From Limanda limanda (lineage: Eukaryota; Chordata; Actinopteri; Pleuronectiformes; Pleuronectidae), in contig NC_083651.1 in the NCBI RefSeq assembly GCF_963576545.1, forward strand, positions 14,881,124 through 14,945,123: DNA of 64,000 nt, in the 5' to 3' direction. This document shows positions 1 to 64,000 of the stretch, in pieces. The stretch's first letter is position 1. Every line of letters starts with the position of its first letter. Below the pieces are notes generated by a model, which saw only the letters and a program-made list of their open reading frames with translations, had not been told where the DNA came from and searched no databases. Both the position numbers and the translations under genes were made by a program.

Positions 1-32993
<32,993 letters not shown>

Positions 32994-33089
32994 GTCGTCT
33001 CTCTCTCTCAGGTAGATACCCACAACTGGAGCTAATGGAGGGCGAGCTTCGAGTGTACCCTCACCGAGGATGAGAACATCCTTGCAGGG

Positions 33090-36000
33090 CTGGGAGGGGA
33101 GGGGAGGCCTCCTTGAGACATTGATAGTCTGGTGTGAATTCTATTAACGGCAAGGGGATATTGAGAAGAATGACAAATCGATACATTGTGGCCAGTAATG
33201 TTTGAGGGATGGAACTGAGTGGAAATGTGAGATGGCATGGCTTTGCCCTGCTGCAGAGACAGCCTCTGTAAGTGGTTAATCAAACGCTTGTCTGACATCT
33301 AGATTGCATTTTCCCCTCACCAGTACTCCCATCTTTCCCCTTCACTGTGGAGAAGATGTGCTATCTAATGCAGGAGATGCTAATCAGAGCAATAATAGTA
33401 GCCACCAATCTGAAAGCGCTCTAGTTAAGGGATGGAAACTAGTGTGTTGTCTTAAGGTCTCGGCTTCCAAAATCCAATGCCTCATTTGATTTCTTCTAGG
33501 TTGGTGTTGTGGGTGGAGCATGCATGAGAAGAATAATGTTGCAATCAAACTGTACTTCCTGTCTACAGGAATTTTACTGCTGCAGTTTGATGCAGAACAT
33601 CAGAGTCGTTTCTCAGTATCTTTACACTAATGACAAACAAGTAGGTGCTTTAAAATGTCCCTCTCCTTTGGTGCCGCACTGACAGATTATAACCTTAATC
33701 TGTATTACTGAGGGTGCATGGCTTCATTATTCACTGCACTAAACATGTGCACCAGCACAGACAAGTGTCAGAGAGGAGGCACTGCATGAAATCCGGGCTA
33801 AACTCAACGCAATGTGCCGTCATTGTGATTTTTTCCATTAACAGGAGGATGTGTACTTTGAGCACAAGTTGTCTGTGTCATGTGTGACAGCAGCAACACG
33901 AGTGAGACTTCAGAGATTATAATGTATGTAAATTTGAAATGGCTGCAGTCTGATGCAAACCAAAGCAATATCTATATATATATATATCCATCTTTATATT
34001 TCAGCATATTTCAAGTAAATGTTTTATCTTACAAGGTTACCTGAAGTAAAATACATCTTACATGATAGTTCATTTGTGAAGTTTATGCAATTTATTTTTT
34101 TTCACATTTAACTTTTACTTTGGGCAGTAAATTTGCTCCATAAATTACTTTATATTCTATAAAATAAATTCAATACAACCAGACAAACCAGGTCATACAA
34201 ATCTGCTTTGAATCAATTAATCTGTCACCTGACTGAACACAAATTAACACAATATATGGCTGTCTTTATGTGTATAAATCTGCTCTTATTGTATTGAATT
34301 GTGCAGGTAATGTATTTATTGTCTAGATCCGGTTTATGTCAGCATGTCGGACTCCCCTGCGACCCCAGGGGCCCAGAATCCCCAGGGCTCACTGCCTCAG
34401 ACTGTTGGTCTGAGGCAATACGAGTTTATCTGGAATAAAGGAATAATTATGCATCACTATACCCATGTGGAGGTGACCTCGTGGTGCATATTGATAATTT
34501 AATTAGTGTATGGCCAAATCCACTCTTCAAGTAGGAATAATAATGAACACAATGCAGAGGAACGTGGTGCAGTGGAGGAGCCTGCTGCTCATTTGTCTTG
34601 CTCTGAAGCCTCAGAGCAGCTCAATGTGGTCAACACAAGTAAATTCTCCAAATTTATCATCAGCTCCAACTCAGTCAATGCTTGAGAAATGTCGGTGCGT
34701 TACTGCCATCTAGTGGCCATATTATACAGGGTGACTTTATTCAGTTACAAATATTTATTTCAACTAAATCAGAGAATGGATATTTTGCCTGTGTCCAAAC
34801 AGTTTGCTGTATTTGTGGTATATATATATATATCTGATATAACGCATGTACTGTATATGCAACCTGATAATAACGTGGCCAATCAGCGATGACCAAGTAA
34901 TATTAACATATAGGTCTCTCAAAATATCTTATAAGCAACTGGCAGTATTGTCGGTGGATATTTTGGTCATCATATTATCATCACAGACAACTGACTTTAT
35001 AAACCAGTAGGAAAAATGACTTTCCCCATACCTCCTCAGAGACCTTTGCTGTTCCAGTGAGACAACAGTCTTATACAGGCCAGTATCCTGTCATATTTAC
35101 CTTTAGCCTCAGCGTACCCTCAGGTTCGGCCTGTATCGCTGATCACACTTGATGATGCAAAGGTGCACAACTGAAGTTTTGTTCCTGACATCCGCTGGTG
35201 GCCTCTTATACCTGCTAACAGTAGTAGTTGGTAACTTTTATTGTTCAGAAGACCTTCAAACATACTAGGGATTTTCACTATCCTGTCCTATATTGTAAAA
35301 TACAGCATTCCCGCCTACTGGCTGCTGAAGAGCCCCTGGGAAGAGAACATTATCATTTACCTTCAGAGAGGGATGCATTACATTTCATTGTCATGGCAAT
35401 AACATGGGAAACCTGCAAAGAAGGGCATCTTCCTACGTTAATATCTGAAACCAAAAACCAAAGCCTTCTCATATAGGAGGTGTGTGGGCCGAACATTTAC
35501 TCCGACATACCGGATGTAAGCTCCCAAGGCTGCACTTATCACTGAGAAATGACATTTACAGGAAGTCTGATGGGAATCCGCCTGGACTCTTACTCCAAAC
35601 CTCGGCACCACCAAATACGTGGATCAAACACAAAGCCGCCCTCTTATCACTACTTCCCCTGTCTGTTTGGTGGACTCTGGTATCTGATGAATCCTTATCC
35701 TGGCCATACAGTGCTGGTTCACATGTCATGTTATCAGACAGGTCCCTTCCCCGGGGCTCCCACAGGAAGAGTCATTTCCCCGGGCACCACATGCCAAGTA
35801 TCTCAACTGCCTTACAGTGAGGGGGGGAAATGGGTCTGTCCAGTGTTTCTATCACTGTGAGGGTCTCTTACTACTCAAGACTGCACGAGAGAAACTAATT
35901 CAAAAAAGGTTCAGTACCAGCGACCAGGAGGTTATGTTATCACTCCTGCCTGTTTGTCACTTTCTTTAAGATTGTGAGTTTGGGTGTTTTTCTTTTTGTT

Positions 36001-36862
36001 TTTTCACAGTTTCCCCAGAGAATAATACATATATCTTCATCTAAAAAGGCAAATTTGGGGAAGTGGTATTTTGAGTGTGTTTGCAGCTGGGTGCAGCTTA
36101 ATTGAATTTAAGGGGACTTTTGGGCCGCAGCAGATGTGTGCACTCTACTGATAGGCCATTCTCGTTTTAACTGTTTTTAGTTAAGTTTTCAAATGTATAA
36201 TGACTTGTTTGGCCACCAGCAATTCAGACAACAGCCATTTATTACTCATTGGAATCTTAGTTTAATCACCATAGTTGTATAATGACACATAAAGCAATAG
36301 TGTAATTTAGTTTTTTTTTAATAATTTATTTTATCAGTGATTCTATAACGGCTAAATATGATGAATTATGTATTACATATTGTTTAGATATACTTTGTAG
36401 TGTCATAAAATAATATGATTAGCTTCGTTTCATAAATGATGTTATATAAATCCCATTGATAGACCTGCTTCGGCATTTAATGTATTTTTAATGAGTTGTT
36501 AATGATGTGTTTTTGTTTGATCTCTCTACTGGGTCCTGATCCCTTTTTCAACAGCAAGGCTTTCCCCCCCCCAACGGCTCTTGATGAGAAGGAACATCTA
36601 TACACCGGGTCGTTGTTTACAATGGTAGCTAACAGTCAGTGAATGAGGGGAGAGGAGGAACTGAAGTGGTGAGTCACAGAGTGTGGGAGGTGGACGGGGT
36701 GACAGGGGGACTCCAGGCGCCTGTTTCATAATACTACGCACGGTGACGCACGGGGGACGGTGCTGCTCCTCCGCTTTTGGACCCGTGAGATGTGGATCTC
36801 CTTCTGCTCCGCTTCACCCACAACCTGTCCCGACGAATAACTTCAAGAAGCCGAAAGGAGGC
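33090..36862. other. Intergenic region between divergent FRMPD4 and ARHGAP6
   Basis: No gene recognised. It contains a stem-loop at 34,393-34,417 inside a 52-codon ORF (34,344-34,502), overlapping unassigned ORFs at 35,482-35,860, and the upstream region of ARHGAP6. In human MSL3 lies between these genes; I saw no chromodomain or MRG-like coding sequence here. Confidence 0.7.
36550..36862 (+). promoter_or_regulatory. arhgap6: Probable ARHGAP6 5' UTR and promoter-proximal region
   Basis: Becomes GC-richer and CpG-containing towards the ATG at 36,863, unlike the AT-rich DNA further upstream. No TATA box is obvious. In frame with the ATG the sequence is open back to a TGA at 36,662 but has no ATG, so 36,863 is the first in-frame ATG. 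The transcription start is not determined. Confidence 0.4.
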
Positions 36863-55909
<19,047 letters not shown>

Positions 55910-56870
55910 TGCACGAGTTGACTTTAAACTATAGTGTAGATAATGTTTAGATCTTTTTTTCAAAATCATAAGATGCTGAAATGCTTCTATTTATGTTTGA
56001 TTTCAGCACCAGTTCACGTTTGTATCTTTTATAGGCTCATAGAACTTTGCACCGACTTCTTTTTTTAAATTTGCTTTATGTAATTTTGTTGTTGTATCCA
56101 TCCAAAATAGAAAATCTCGTAATAGACTCGAATGTCATAATGACACTTGAATGTTATTGATGCCTAATTTGAAACCATGAATGTTTTTTAATGCTGAATG
56201 TAAATATACAACTGTACAGTTTGTTTTTGATATGTATTCAATCTACTTTAATTCTGGTTTAACTATAGGATCCACATGTAATATTCTTAGTTGCAGAAAT
56301 TCTGCAGCCTATTTACCATCTGAGTTATTTATTTCATTCAGAAATCTGAAACTAGTGATATATATTAATCTATATATTATATAATGTACTCTATTTATAT
56401 TATATTTCTAGATTTGAATGAGCTTTGTTAATTGTCAAATATAAGCACTAATTTTCTCTTCATACGCTCCTGTACTTTTTCTGTTTGCGCTGCAGAGATC
56501 ACTGCTAAGCAGCAGTATTTACAGAGATTTATATTATCTGTAAATTGACAATACTTTGTTATTTAATGATCCTTCTTTTCTCCAGTCGCCGCTTAATACA
56601 TCAACTATGATTTGTTTCTCATTTTTCTCCTTCGACTAATACCAGCCTCTCCCGTCTGATACATCTAAATGAAATGGAAACTAAAGCACTTAAAGTGAAT
56701 TGTTAGCCTTATTATTTTCGTTTATCATTGTCTTGGTTTTTTATTGGCCAGGCTCCCGAGGCCACACCAGTTAGTCTGTTGATATTAATCTAAGTTTGTT
56801 TAAGCTCCTACACCAGAGCCGTATTCCAAGTTTAGCAAAAATTAAATATGCAGTTCTGATGTGGTTTGAG
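55910..56870 (+). other. arhgap6: Probable ARHGAP6 3' UTR
   Basis: AT-rich sequence after the stop. The ATTAAA variant poly(A) signal at 56,841-56,846 is a candidate end; I noticed no canonical AATAAA nearer the stop. The true end is undetermined. Confidence 0.45.
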
Positions 56871-57659
56871 ATCCTTAACATTCATAATTCATAAGACCCC
56901 TCTGTTACCTCAAACTGGAGTCGCACTTAACAGAAACTCAGTGCTATAGTATTGCAAATCATACTTATGCCTATTTATGTGTATGCATCTACATCACTGC
57001 AAAGAAATACAAGGTAATTGTATTATACAAAGAAGATAGAACCTGATGGGATTCTCTGTCTGTTCCCATCGTACCCTTGTAGGAAATTAAGACATGTGGG
57101 TTTTAATCTATGCTTTTATTACCATCTTCTACATATTGATTTATACCATTGAGGGAAACTGACCTTCCACTGAGGGGTTTATTCACAGATCAGTTAATTG
57201 TATCTGGATTCTTCTCTTAGGTGAAACAATTACAACATCAGGCACAAGAGGGCAGCATAAGACCAAGAAACTGTAACCCAGGTGTAATATTGATGTGTCA
57301 TGACTCATCTCACAGTGAGCAGCTGGTAGTTTGATTTCATTCCCTTTACCAGCCGTGACGGGGACGATGGTAGTTTCAGGTATTTTTCATAATGACTGTT
57401 TCTAGTTGTTACAATACACAATCTCTTTCGGAAGTACATTTTGTTCTGTCAACAATACAAATTCTTCGTGGGGATAAAAATCTGGAAACTGAGCTGAGAT
57501 GATGAATAGTCAGTAAAATATGACAAAATATTAACATTTATAGTACTGGACATGCAAGAAGTACTCACAGTGAGTATGCAATAATGCAAAAAATTGTAGG
57601 AGGATACCAGAAAATTATTACTTTCCTTAAAGTGATGTGTTTACTGGAAGCTTGACATT

Positions 57660-57705
57660 CAAATTATTGCTCACTTTATTCAAAAGCCACTTACAAGTGA
57701 GGGAC
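57660..57705. repeat. SINE-like fragment, copy C (weak)
   Basis: ACTTTATTCAAAAGCCACTT then ACAAGTGAGG resembles the TTATCCAAAGCGACTTACAA family seen at 37,360 and 44,440. Confidence 0.45.
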
Positions 57706-60281
57706 AACAAAAATCATTTCAGAGTTCGTGCATTAAATGCTAAATCTGTCAAATATGACAAAGTACAAGGAATTCAGCTGGAGAAAGTGCACAGTAGGTG
57801 CACGTAAAGCATGTCAGGGTGTTAGAGGAGGAGGAGGTGATCTCAGAGGAAAAGACGAGTCCTTGAGAGATTCCTGTAGATAAAGAGAGACGCCCCCTTG
57901 CTCGCAGCATAAGTCATAAGTAAGCTGATTATCTTTTGACAGTGAAGCTCTTTGCCCTGATATGAAACTCATCCCTTGCTAAAACAAAGCCGGGGGATTT
58001 CCTCAGCACTGCAAATTCCGGATTTTACTTTCTGGCTCCGCAGCTGTGTGTGGGCCGAGCTGTGTTTGGCCACCGCTTAGTCACTTTCTGGTGAGAGCAG
58101 GGAGACAGAGCACAACAGGATATCTGGATGCGTTTTACTGAGAATCCAACCTCATGGTTATTTGCTTTTACTCCTGCATCTGCATCACAGTTGCACCAGA
58201 TTTTCTCGACATTCATTATCCTGATCACTAACAGCTCAAACACGGGGGGAAAATCCCCTGGAGATGCTTTGTTTAGTTCATTTGTGACCTGCCTCCTGAA
58301 TACAAACAGTCAAGATCGAATGTTTCAGTTGGCGTCTTATCTTTCTGCTGCACTGATGGATGTGAAATGATCCTCTGGCAGAGGGCCGCGACTGTTCCCA
58401 GCCGGGGGTCCATCCGGTCAGAGTGAGCTCACTGGCATCAGGAGCAGCTGCAGGGAGGACGGAGGAAGGTCACAGACCAAAATGAGGCTGAATGTCCAGA
58501 AACAAGAGAGCGGCGGCCCCGGGGCCTCAAGGTCGAGATTGATGTACAAATCTAAGAAGAGCGAACACGGGGCTCAGTGGAGCTCATTAGGCACAAAATG
58601 CCTTTAAACCAAATGCTACCAAGCCTCAGTACATTGTCTATCATTTATTACCAGAACCTGGATTTAAGATGATAAAAACAGCTTTTCATTCACTTGCCGT
58701 TCATATTAACGGTTTCTGACCTCATGGATTCATTCGCCGTCTTTGTTACATCGTCCAACAGCGGGCATGTATCCAATTTAATCACATTTTGCTTCCAGAT
58801 TACTGTTAATGTTTTTAATTTTATTGTACGAGTGTACAATTAATACAGTCACGTTAAGTTCATCTTCTGCAGTTATATTTCCTGAAGTTTAGAGAAGAAA
58901 CTCTTTTTGCCCTAACTGTATCCTCTTGTCCTCTTTTTCATTTGAGAATCTATTTTCTTCAGTTGAATTGAGTCTGTTGGTCTGACTTTGCAGAAGAAGC
59001 AGCTGAAAGCAGTTGGAAATGTAAAAATGGACGAAGAATTTAAACTGTAGAGAAACACTTCACAGCTTATATGACTCATTCCTATTGAGTGTTTATAAAG
59101 ATGGCCGACATAACAGCTCCCAAAAAGTGAAGCCAAAGTGTATCAATCGCCACCTGGTGGCCGGCTACAGTACATGTAATAGATAAAAGTAAATGTACAC
59201 ATTCAATACATTTTTCTGAAAGACACTTTCTGGTCTTAAGTAATTATTAGTTATTTGATGCAAGAAAGAAACGGGGTGTAACATCACAATTGACGGCTGA
59301 GACTGCCTTTGATTGATATTTTTATTTCTGGGTAGTGGGAGGGAGTGGAGACGTGTCATCCATCCTCATAAACAGTCTGTGGTCTTGAGTATTGTCAACC
59401 TCTTAGTTCAACACTTCCTGAGCAAGATGAAATAGTTTTATAAGTGATTTAATGGTTTTCGAAAGACAAGTTCAAACATCTTTCAACTTGCTTTTGATTC
59501 TGAGCGTCGCCTCCCTCTTCCTCGGAGATGTGGTGAAGTTTGAATTTGTGCTTTCTACTTAGATGCCTTTAGTTTTCCAGAACCATTTATTTATATGGTT
59601 TTAGATTACCCACCCAGGGAACCATTTTTCTCCTCCCTCCTGTTTTCTATGATCTCAGTGACGAGCTGTTGTTTATGCAGCCCGCAAACTCACAAAATCT
59701 CATTTGATTCCCCCCCATCTGCTCTACCTCATGCTCCAGTTGGGAGCATATATCTGATTAATATTACCTCATTCCGAAACAACGTCCACATTTCACCCAG
59801 AACCTGCAGCTACATTTGTTCACTTGAATGTTTGTTTCCAAACAGATGAGTGTACATACACATCCTATGGAACACAGACTGTGAGTAGGCATGTGGCCGT
59901 ACTGCCCCACGTACACCAAGGATTTTAGTGCACATATTTCCATCAATGGTTTTCTCTACTCTGATCTGCAGCAGGTTAGTTGGGATGCCGGCTGTGTATC
60001 TCAGTTTATCAGTGGGCTACTTTTGCAGAGTGGTTTGTGCATACTTCACTACTTGAGTCGTGTTAGCAGAACTCTATTTGCACACCGAAAGGCAGTCTGC
60101 AGCAGGCGGTTTCGCAACAAACCGAAAATGATGTGGCTGAAACAAAGACTCCCGGGTGGCGTCGGGAATTACAGCATCCAGATGTTTCCCTCTGTAGCTG
60201 GTCGTTATCAGGCTTGTTTCATGGGACACATACGCACACGTACAGATCCAATGTGATTCTTACTCAGTGAACCTGCAAACA

Positions 60282-60285
<4 letters not shown>

Positions 60286-60329
<44 letters not shown>
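60286..60329. repeat. (TG)n microsatellite
   Basis: About 44 bp of TG repeat downstream of ARHGAP6. Confidence 0.96.
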
Positions 60330-60332
<3 letters not shown>

Positions 60333-61476
60333 TGAGAGAGCAAGAGATATTTTATAGTCTTACTCATCTTAATGTCCTATAAGTCCATTTTTAGAACTTA
60401 TACGACACAGTTCTATCATTTAAAATGTTTTATATATACAAGAAACATCATGGAAAAAGGTGCAGGAAACAACAATATGGACAATAACAGCTATGCTACA
60501 CTTGTTGGAGCAAAAGCTATTGATTATGTTGACAAAATATCAAAGTTGTTGAATTTCCTGGAGAGAAGCAGCTCTCGCCGTGCTGTAGATTCTCTGGTTT
60601 TATTAAATTGCATGATATTCCCCCAAGAACGCTGATTTCAAGAGAAGATGCTGCTCAGAAGACAGCTTCAAATCCAGCTTCAATCCTACTATCATGATTT
60701 TCTATACATCAGGAAAAAAAGGAAGTTCTGGCCGTTAATAATTTATCTGACGATGGACCTCTGAAATTGTCAAAGAGTTTAAATTCAAACTCACAAATAT
60801 TCAGTATGACCGTGTCCCCATGAGGAAAGAAAGGATTTAATCGTTGTTCTCTCTGTGTCCTCCAGTTTCCTGCAGGCAGATTATTCCTCTATTATTGTTT
60901 CATCTTTATTTACTTAATTTTCTGACATGTTTTACCTGCTTCATGCCAACATTTATGAAACAGACATGCAGTGCACTGATTTCCAGGCCGCTGATTAAAT
61001 TGGGTAGTTCAATATCTGTTAAAAACACATAAACAACCACGACCAATCCTCCCCCGCAACAGCTACCATCGCCTGAAGCTCTCACTGGACAAAACCACCA
61101 AACATAGAGAAACACACTTTAAACGGGGAAATTCACTTGTTACAGCAAAAAAGAGAAAAACAGAATTTAAATAACAGTGCCGAAGCAACAATAAAAAAGA
61201 AAGATCAAAATATATACACTACTAAACTACACATAATGAGAGTAAAAATATACAGAAAACAAAAACAAAAAACAACCTGCAAAACAGACACTGTGCAAAA
61301 GCAGGTACTGGGGAGAAAGTGGAGTGATGTAAGTGTTATTGTAATGAAAACAAAAGTATTATAAGTAATATTGCAACAGTAGTGACCATGATACAGAAAA
61401 AATAATTAAAAGTAAGTGACCATAATATAAATAATACTACAAGATAGTATAAAGGAAAATATAAATATTGCAATGA

Positions 61477-61477
<1 letters not shown>

Positions 61478-61509
<32 letters not shown>
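61478..61509. repeat. (TG)n microsatellite
   Basis: About 31 bp of GT/TG repeat. Confidence 0.95.
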
Positions 61510-63257
61510 CAAAATAACTCAACAGCCCATGGGCAGATTTCCATCAAACTTGTTATTACATGCAGTTGTATGTCCAGATGATTACCTTTTTGGAGCTGAT
61601 CGGTGAAAGGTCAAGGTCAACAAAGACATCGTCAGAAAAACACATTGTGCAAGATACAAAAGAGAGCAAGAGACAATCTGAAGCTGATATTGATATTTAA
61701 AGTTTTGAGAAGTTTCATGATTTAAAAGTTGTGTTTCCTTGATCTGAGTCAACCTCACCTCTGTTCAAACTCTTATTGTAAGATTATCATCTCCAAAGTG
61801 CATTTAATTTTCAGTGGAACCCAGTTATATGTATGAGGAGAAGGATGAACCTGAGAACAAACGTTGAAACCAGAAACAAATTTTATATCTTCTATTCAAA
61901 TTTTAATGGATATTTTCCCAAACTGAAAATAGTTCACTAAAAGGATGGAATTAGTTTCGGCAGAATTGAACACATGCTTACAGTGGCCTTCTTGGATTTT
62001 TATGAAAAGATATCTCTTGTTTTCTTGTCCCAGAAGGCCAAAGTGCGAATGAAGGCCTGTAAAATCTCAACAGCACGTCAGAGCACGTCATCTGAAAAAA
62101 GTTCCATTATTTCATTTATCTCTCTGCACAATGTGACATGACCAACATGTCATTCACAAAACATACACGCACAATCTGTTTGTCTCAGCCTGACAATAAT
62201 AACCACACACTCTTGGCTCTCACATGCGCGGCCATGCTTTCCCGTTAATCCGCTTGATCAGACGTCTGCTGCGGCTGGTGTTTATTTCAATCCATGCTGA
62301 TCTGTCCTAATGGGCAAATCACTAACCCTGATGGGTGATCCAATATTCTGTCAGTCCTTCAGAGCAAGACCAGATCGATGCAACAGAGAGACTCCAAATT
62401 CAGTTTCAAATACTTTCCTATGAATCTCCAGTGACTAGTTTGAATCCCTGAATCCCACAACATATAAAAGACTGAGACTTTTCGTATCCGTCTCCAGGAA
62501 AAAAAAATGTTTGAACTGCAGGAGCGCGAACTCCTCCCCTGCAACCGTGGCACCTTGCGTAACTGTCACTTTGTCAGAGGGAGAACAAGTAACAGGAGAA
62601 AGTGTTTTTTCAGAAGACGACAGGAAAGGAAGACAGAATAGATCAAACTAAAAGGCCGAATGGAAGCGTGTGTAGCAAACTGCCGAAGCTGCTTTGTTAG
62701 GATTGACTCTATTTATCAAGGAAAGTGTTGGTAATCCTGGAATAGCTGACAAGAGCAGGCTGCAGTTTAGAAATATACAACTGATACAAGGAGATTTGAT
62801 GGAGTGTAATCTTGTTCCCAATCAAACAAACCAACAAACAGACAGGGATGAAAACCAAACCTCCCTAGTGGAGTTGAAAATCTACGACCAGTTCGAGTCT
62901 TTGTTGATCAGCTCCTAGATTTCTCAAGTCCGAAATATCTGTGTTTGTCTCTGAGTTTAATGTGACCTTAAATATTCAGGCGATGGTCAGGGACATTAAA
63001 AAGTATAATACCCTCGTTTCATGTACTATTTTGCAATTTCCTCCTACAATCCCTCCAAAATCGAGGTTAAACAAGACGTCTTATTGTGTGGATGGGCGGT
63101 AATCCAGGAGGCTTTGCACCATTTTATTATTTCTGCAAATAAAGTGGCTTTAGCCGTATTTATTGGAGCTCCTGTGTGGTTTGAAACTCTGCTGTGTCTA
63201 ATCCAAAAGAACCTGCCCGGGCTTATATAGAGTCCCAGGTTTCTGATCCCTTCACCA

Positions 63258-63271
63258 CCCCCCCCCCCCCC
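63258..63271. repeat. Homopolymer C14
   Basis: C run of about 14, which produces a poly-Gly stretch in a minus-strand ORF (63,044-63,346) that is not a gene. Confidence 0.93.
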
Positions 63272-64000
63272 TCCTCCAAGCCCCTTTTCATTCTCCACAG
63301 CGCTCCAATCCGTTTTTGCAGTTTTTGTTTTTAATGTGTGGCTCACAGCTTTTCTTTGGCCAGAGCCTGCGCGACCACACAGGCTTTAAATGTTGCGTCC
63401 CAGAAGAAATGAAAATATACCCAGAGAAAAACGTTACCTCAGTTTTCTTTGCATTAATGCGAGTTCCCTTTTTCTGACGTGGTGCAGATCACAACCTCAT
63501 AACACCTTGGTTTACATATGCCGCACGAATACTAATGTTTAGAAGTTGCAGGAGCTTGATCAGCGAAGTTCTGCTGAACTTCTCTGTACCCTTGACTCTG
63601 TGTTTTGAGGGATGAACACCCCATTCCTCAAATATGATCTCATTATTGCAAGTATGGAGTTGTGTTTGCAGGCTGACTCATCTGTCTCATGATGAATTCT
63701 CATTAGGGCGGAGAAACCAATTCTCTCTTGCTTAATAGCATTTTTTTTTCTTTCTGCTGCTCTCTGCCTGCTGCCGGCTTCTGTAGATGCTTAAGCTTGA
63801 GCCTTATGTTTTCTGCGCTTGGTAACTCAATGGAGCCGCCTGTGGCGCAGGAGAGAAGCACTTTATCCCTATTATCAGATGGTGATTCACAATATATCAC
63901 CACCCAATCCAGCCTCGCACACACTTTCACATTTGTCTTTTTCTCTTTACCTGCATATTGTTTGGAAATCTAATTATTAAAAGCACCATTGCTATTGTCA

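Larger units (their letters stand above)
56871..64000. other. Intergenic region downstream of ARHGAP6
   Basis: About 7 kb without a recognisable gene. Holds a SINE-like fragment (57,660-57,705), TG repeats (60,286-60,329; 61,478-61,509), a C14 run (63,258-63,271) and possible degenerate repeats at 61,510-61,625 and 62,815-62,880. ORFs of 60-121 codons, such as 59,891-60,256 and 60,372-60,635, show no motif I recognise. In human HCCS lies beyond ARHGAP6; I see no evidence of it here. Confidence 0.65.

Noticed and set aside
33032..33298. 88-codon minus-strand ORF overlapping FRMPD4 exon 1 upstream part
   Set aside because: Different frame from the one that joins FRMPD4, and no similarity recognised.
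60372..60635. 87-codon plus-strand ORF downstream of ARHGAP6
   Set aside because: AT-rich, no recognised motif, no splice or context support.

Overview
The window looks like teleost fish genomic DNA. It is AT-rich and intron-rich, carries several interspersed repeats typical of bony fish, and holds parts of two vertebrate genes. Every protein-level identity is recalled from vertebrate orthologues; no database search was run. No prokaryotic features, tRNA, rRNA or CRISPR array were seen.

Left half (1-33,089), minus strand: FRMPD4 (Preso), a WW-PDZ-FERM scaffold protein of postsynaptic sites. Sixteen coding exons can be chained with matching splice phases, from an ATG at 32,993 to the window edge at base 1. 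They give 1,008 codons, and the C-terminal part lies outside the window. Intron 1 is 16.8 kb. The WW domain is split between the exons at 16,048-16,164 and 9,610-9,770.

Middle (33,090-36,862): a 3.8-kb intergenic stretch between two divergently transcribed genes. I found no convincing gene in it. It holds a 10-bp stem-loop and a short unassigned ORF.

Right half (36,863-about 56,850), plus strand: ARHGAP6, a Rho GTPase-activating protein. Thirteen exons chain in phase to 780 codons plus stop. The arginine finger is R287 and the C-terminus is ETLV. Two extra candidate exons lie in the 9.9-kb first intron: an alternative first exon ending at 43,213 and a cassette-like exon at 39,526. Downstream of the 3' UTR (57-64 kb) I see only repeats and unassigned sequence.

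Function in context: in human Xp22 the same two genes are also divergent, with MSL3 between them and AMELX nested in ARHGAP6. Neither extra gene is evident here. FRMPD4 would act as a synaptic scaffold and ARHGAP6 as a negative regulator of RhoA and the actin cytoskeleton.

No undescribed biological system is evident. The most notable local structures are a hAT element with an intact 8-bp target duplication 18 bp past an ARHGAP6 splice donor, a perfect 48-bp inverted repeat in ARHGAP6 intron 1, dinucleotide repeats forming or abutting three splice acceptors, and a 500-bp polypyrimidine tract.
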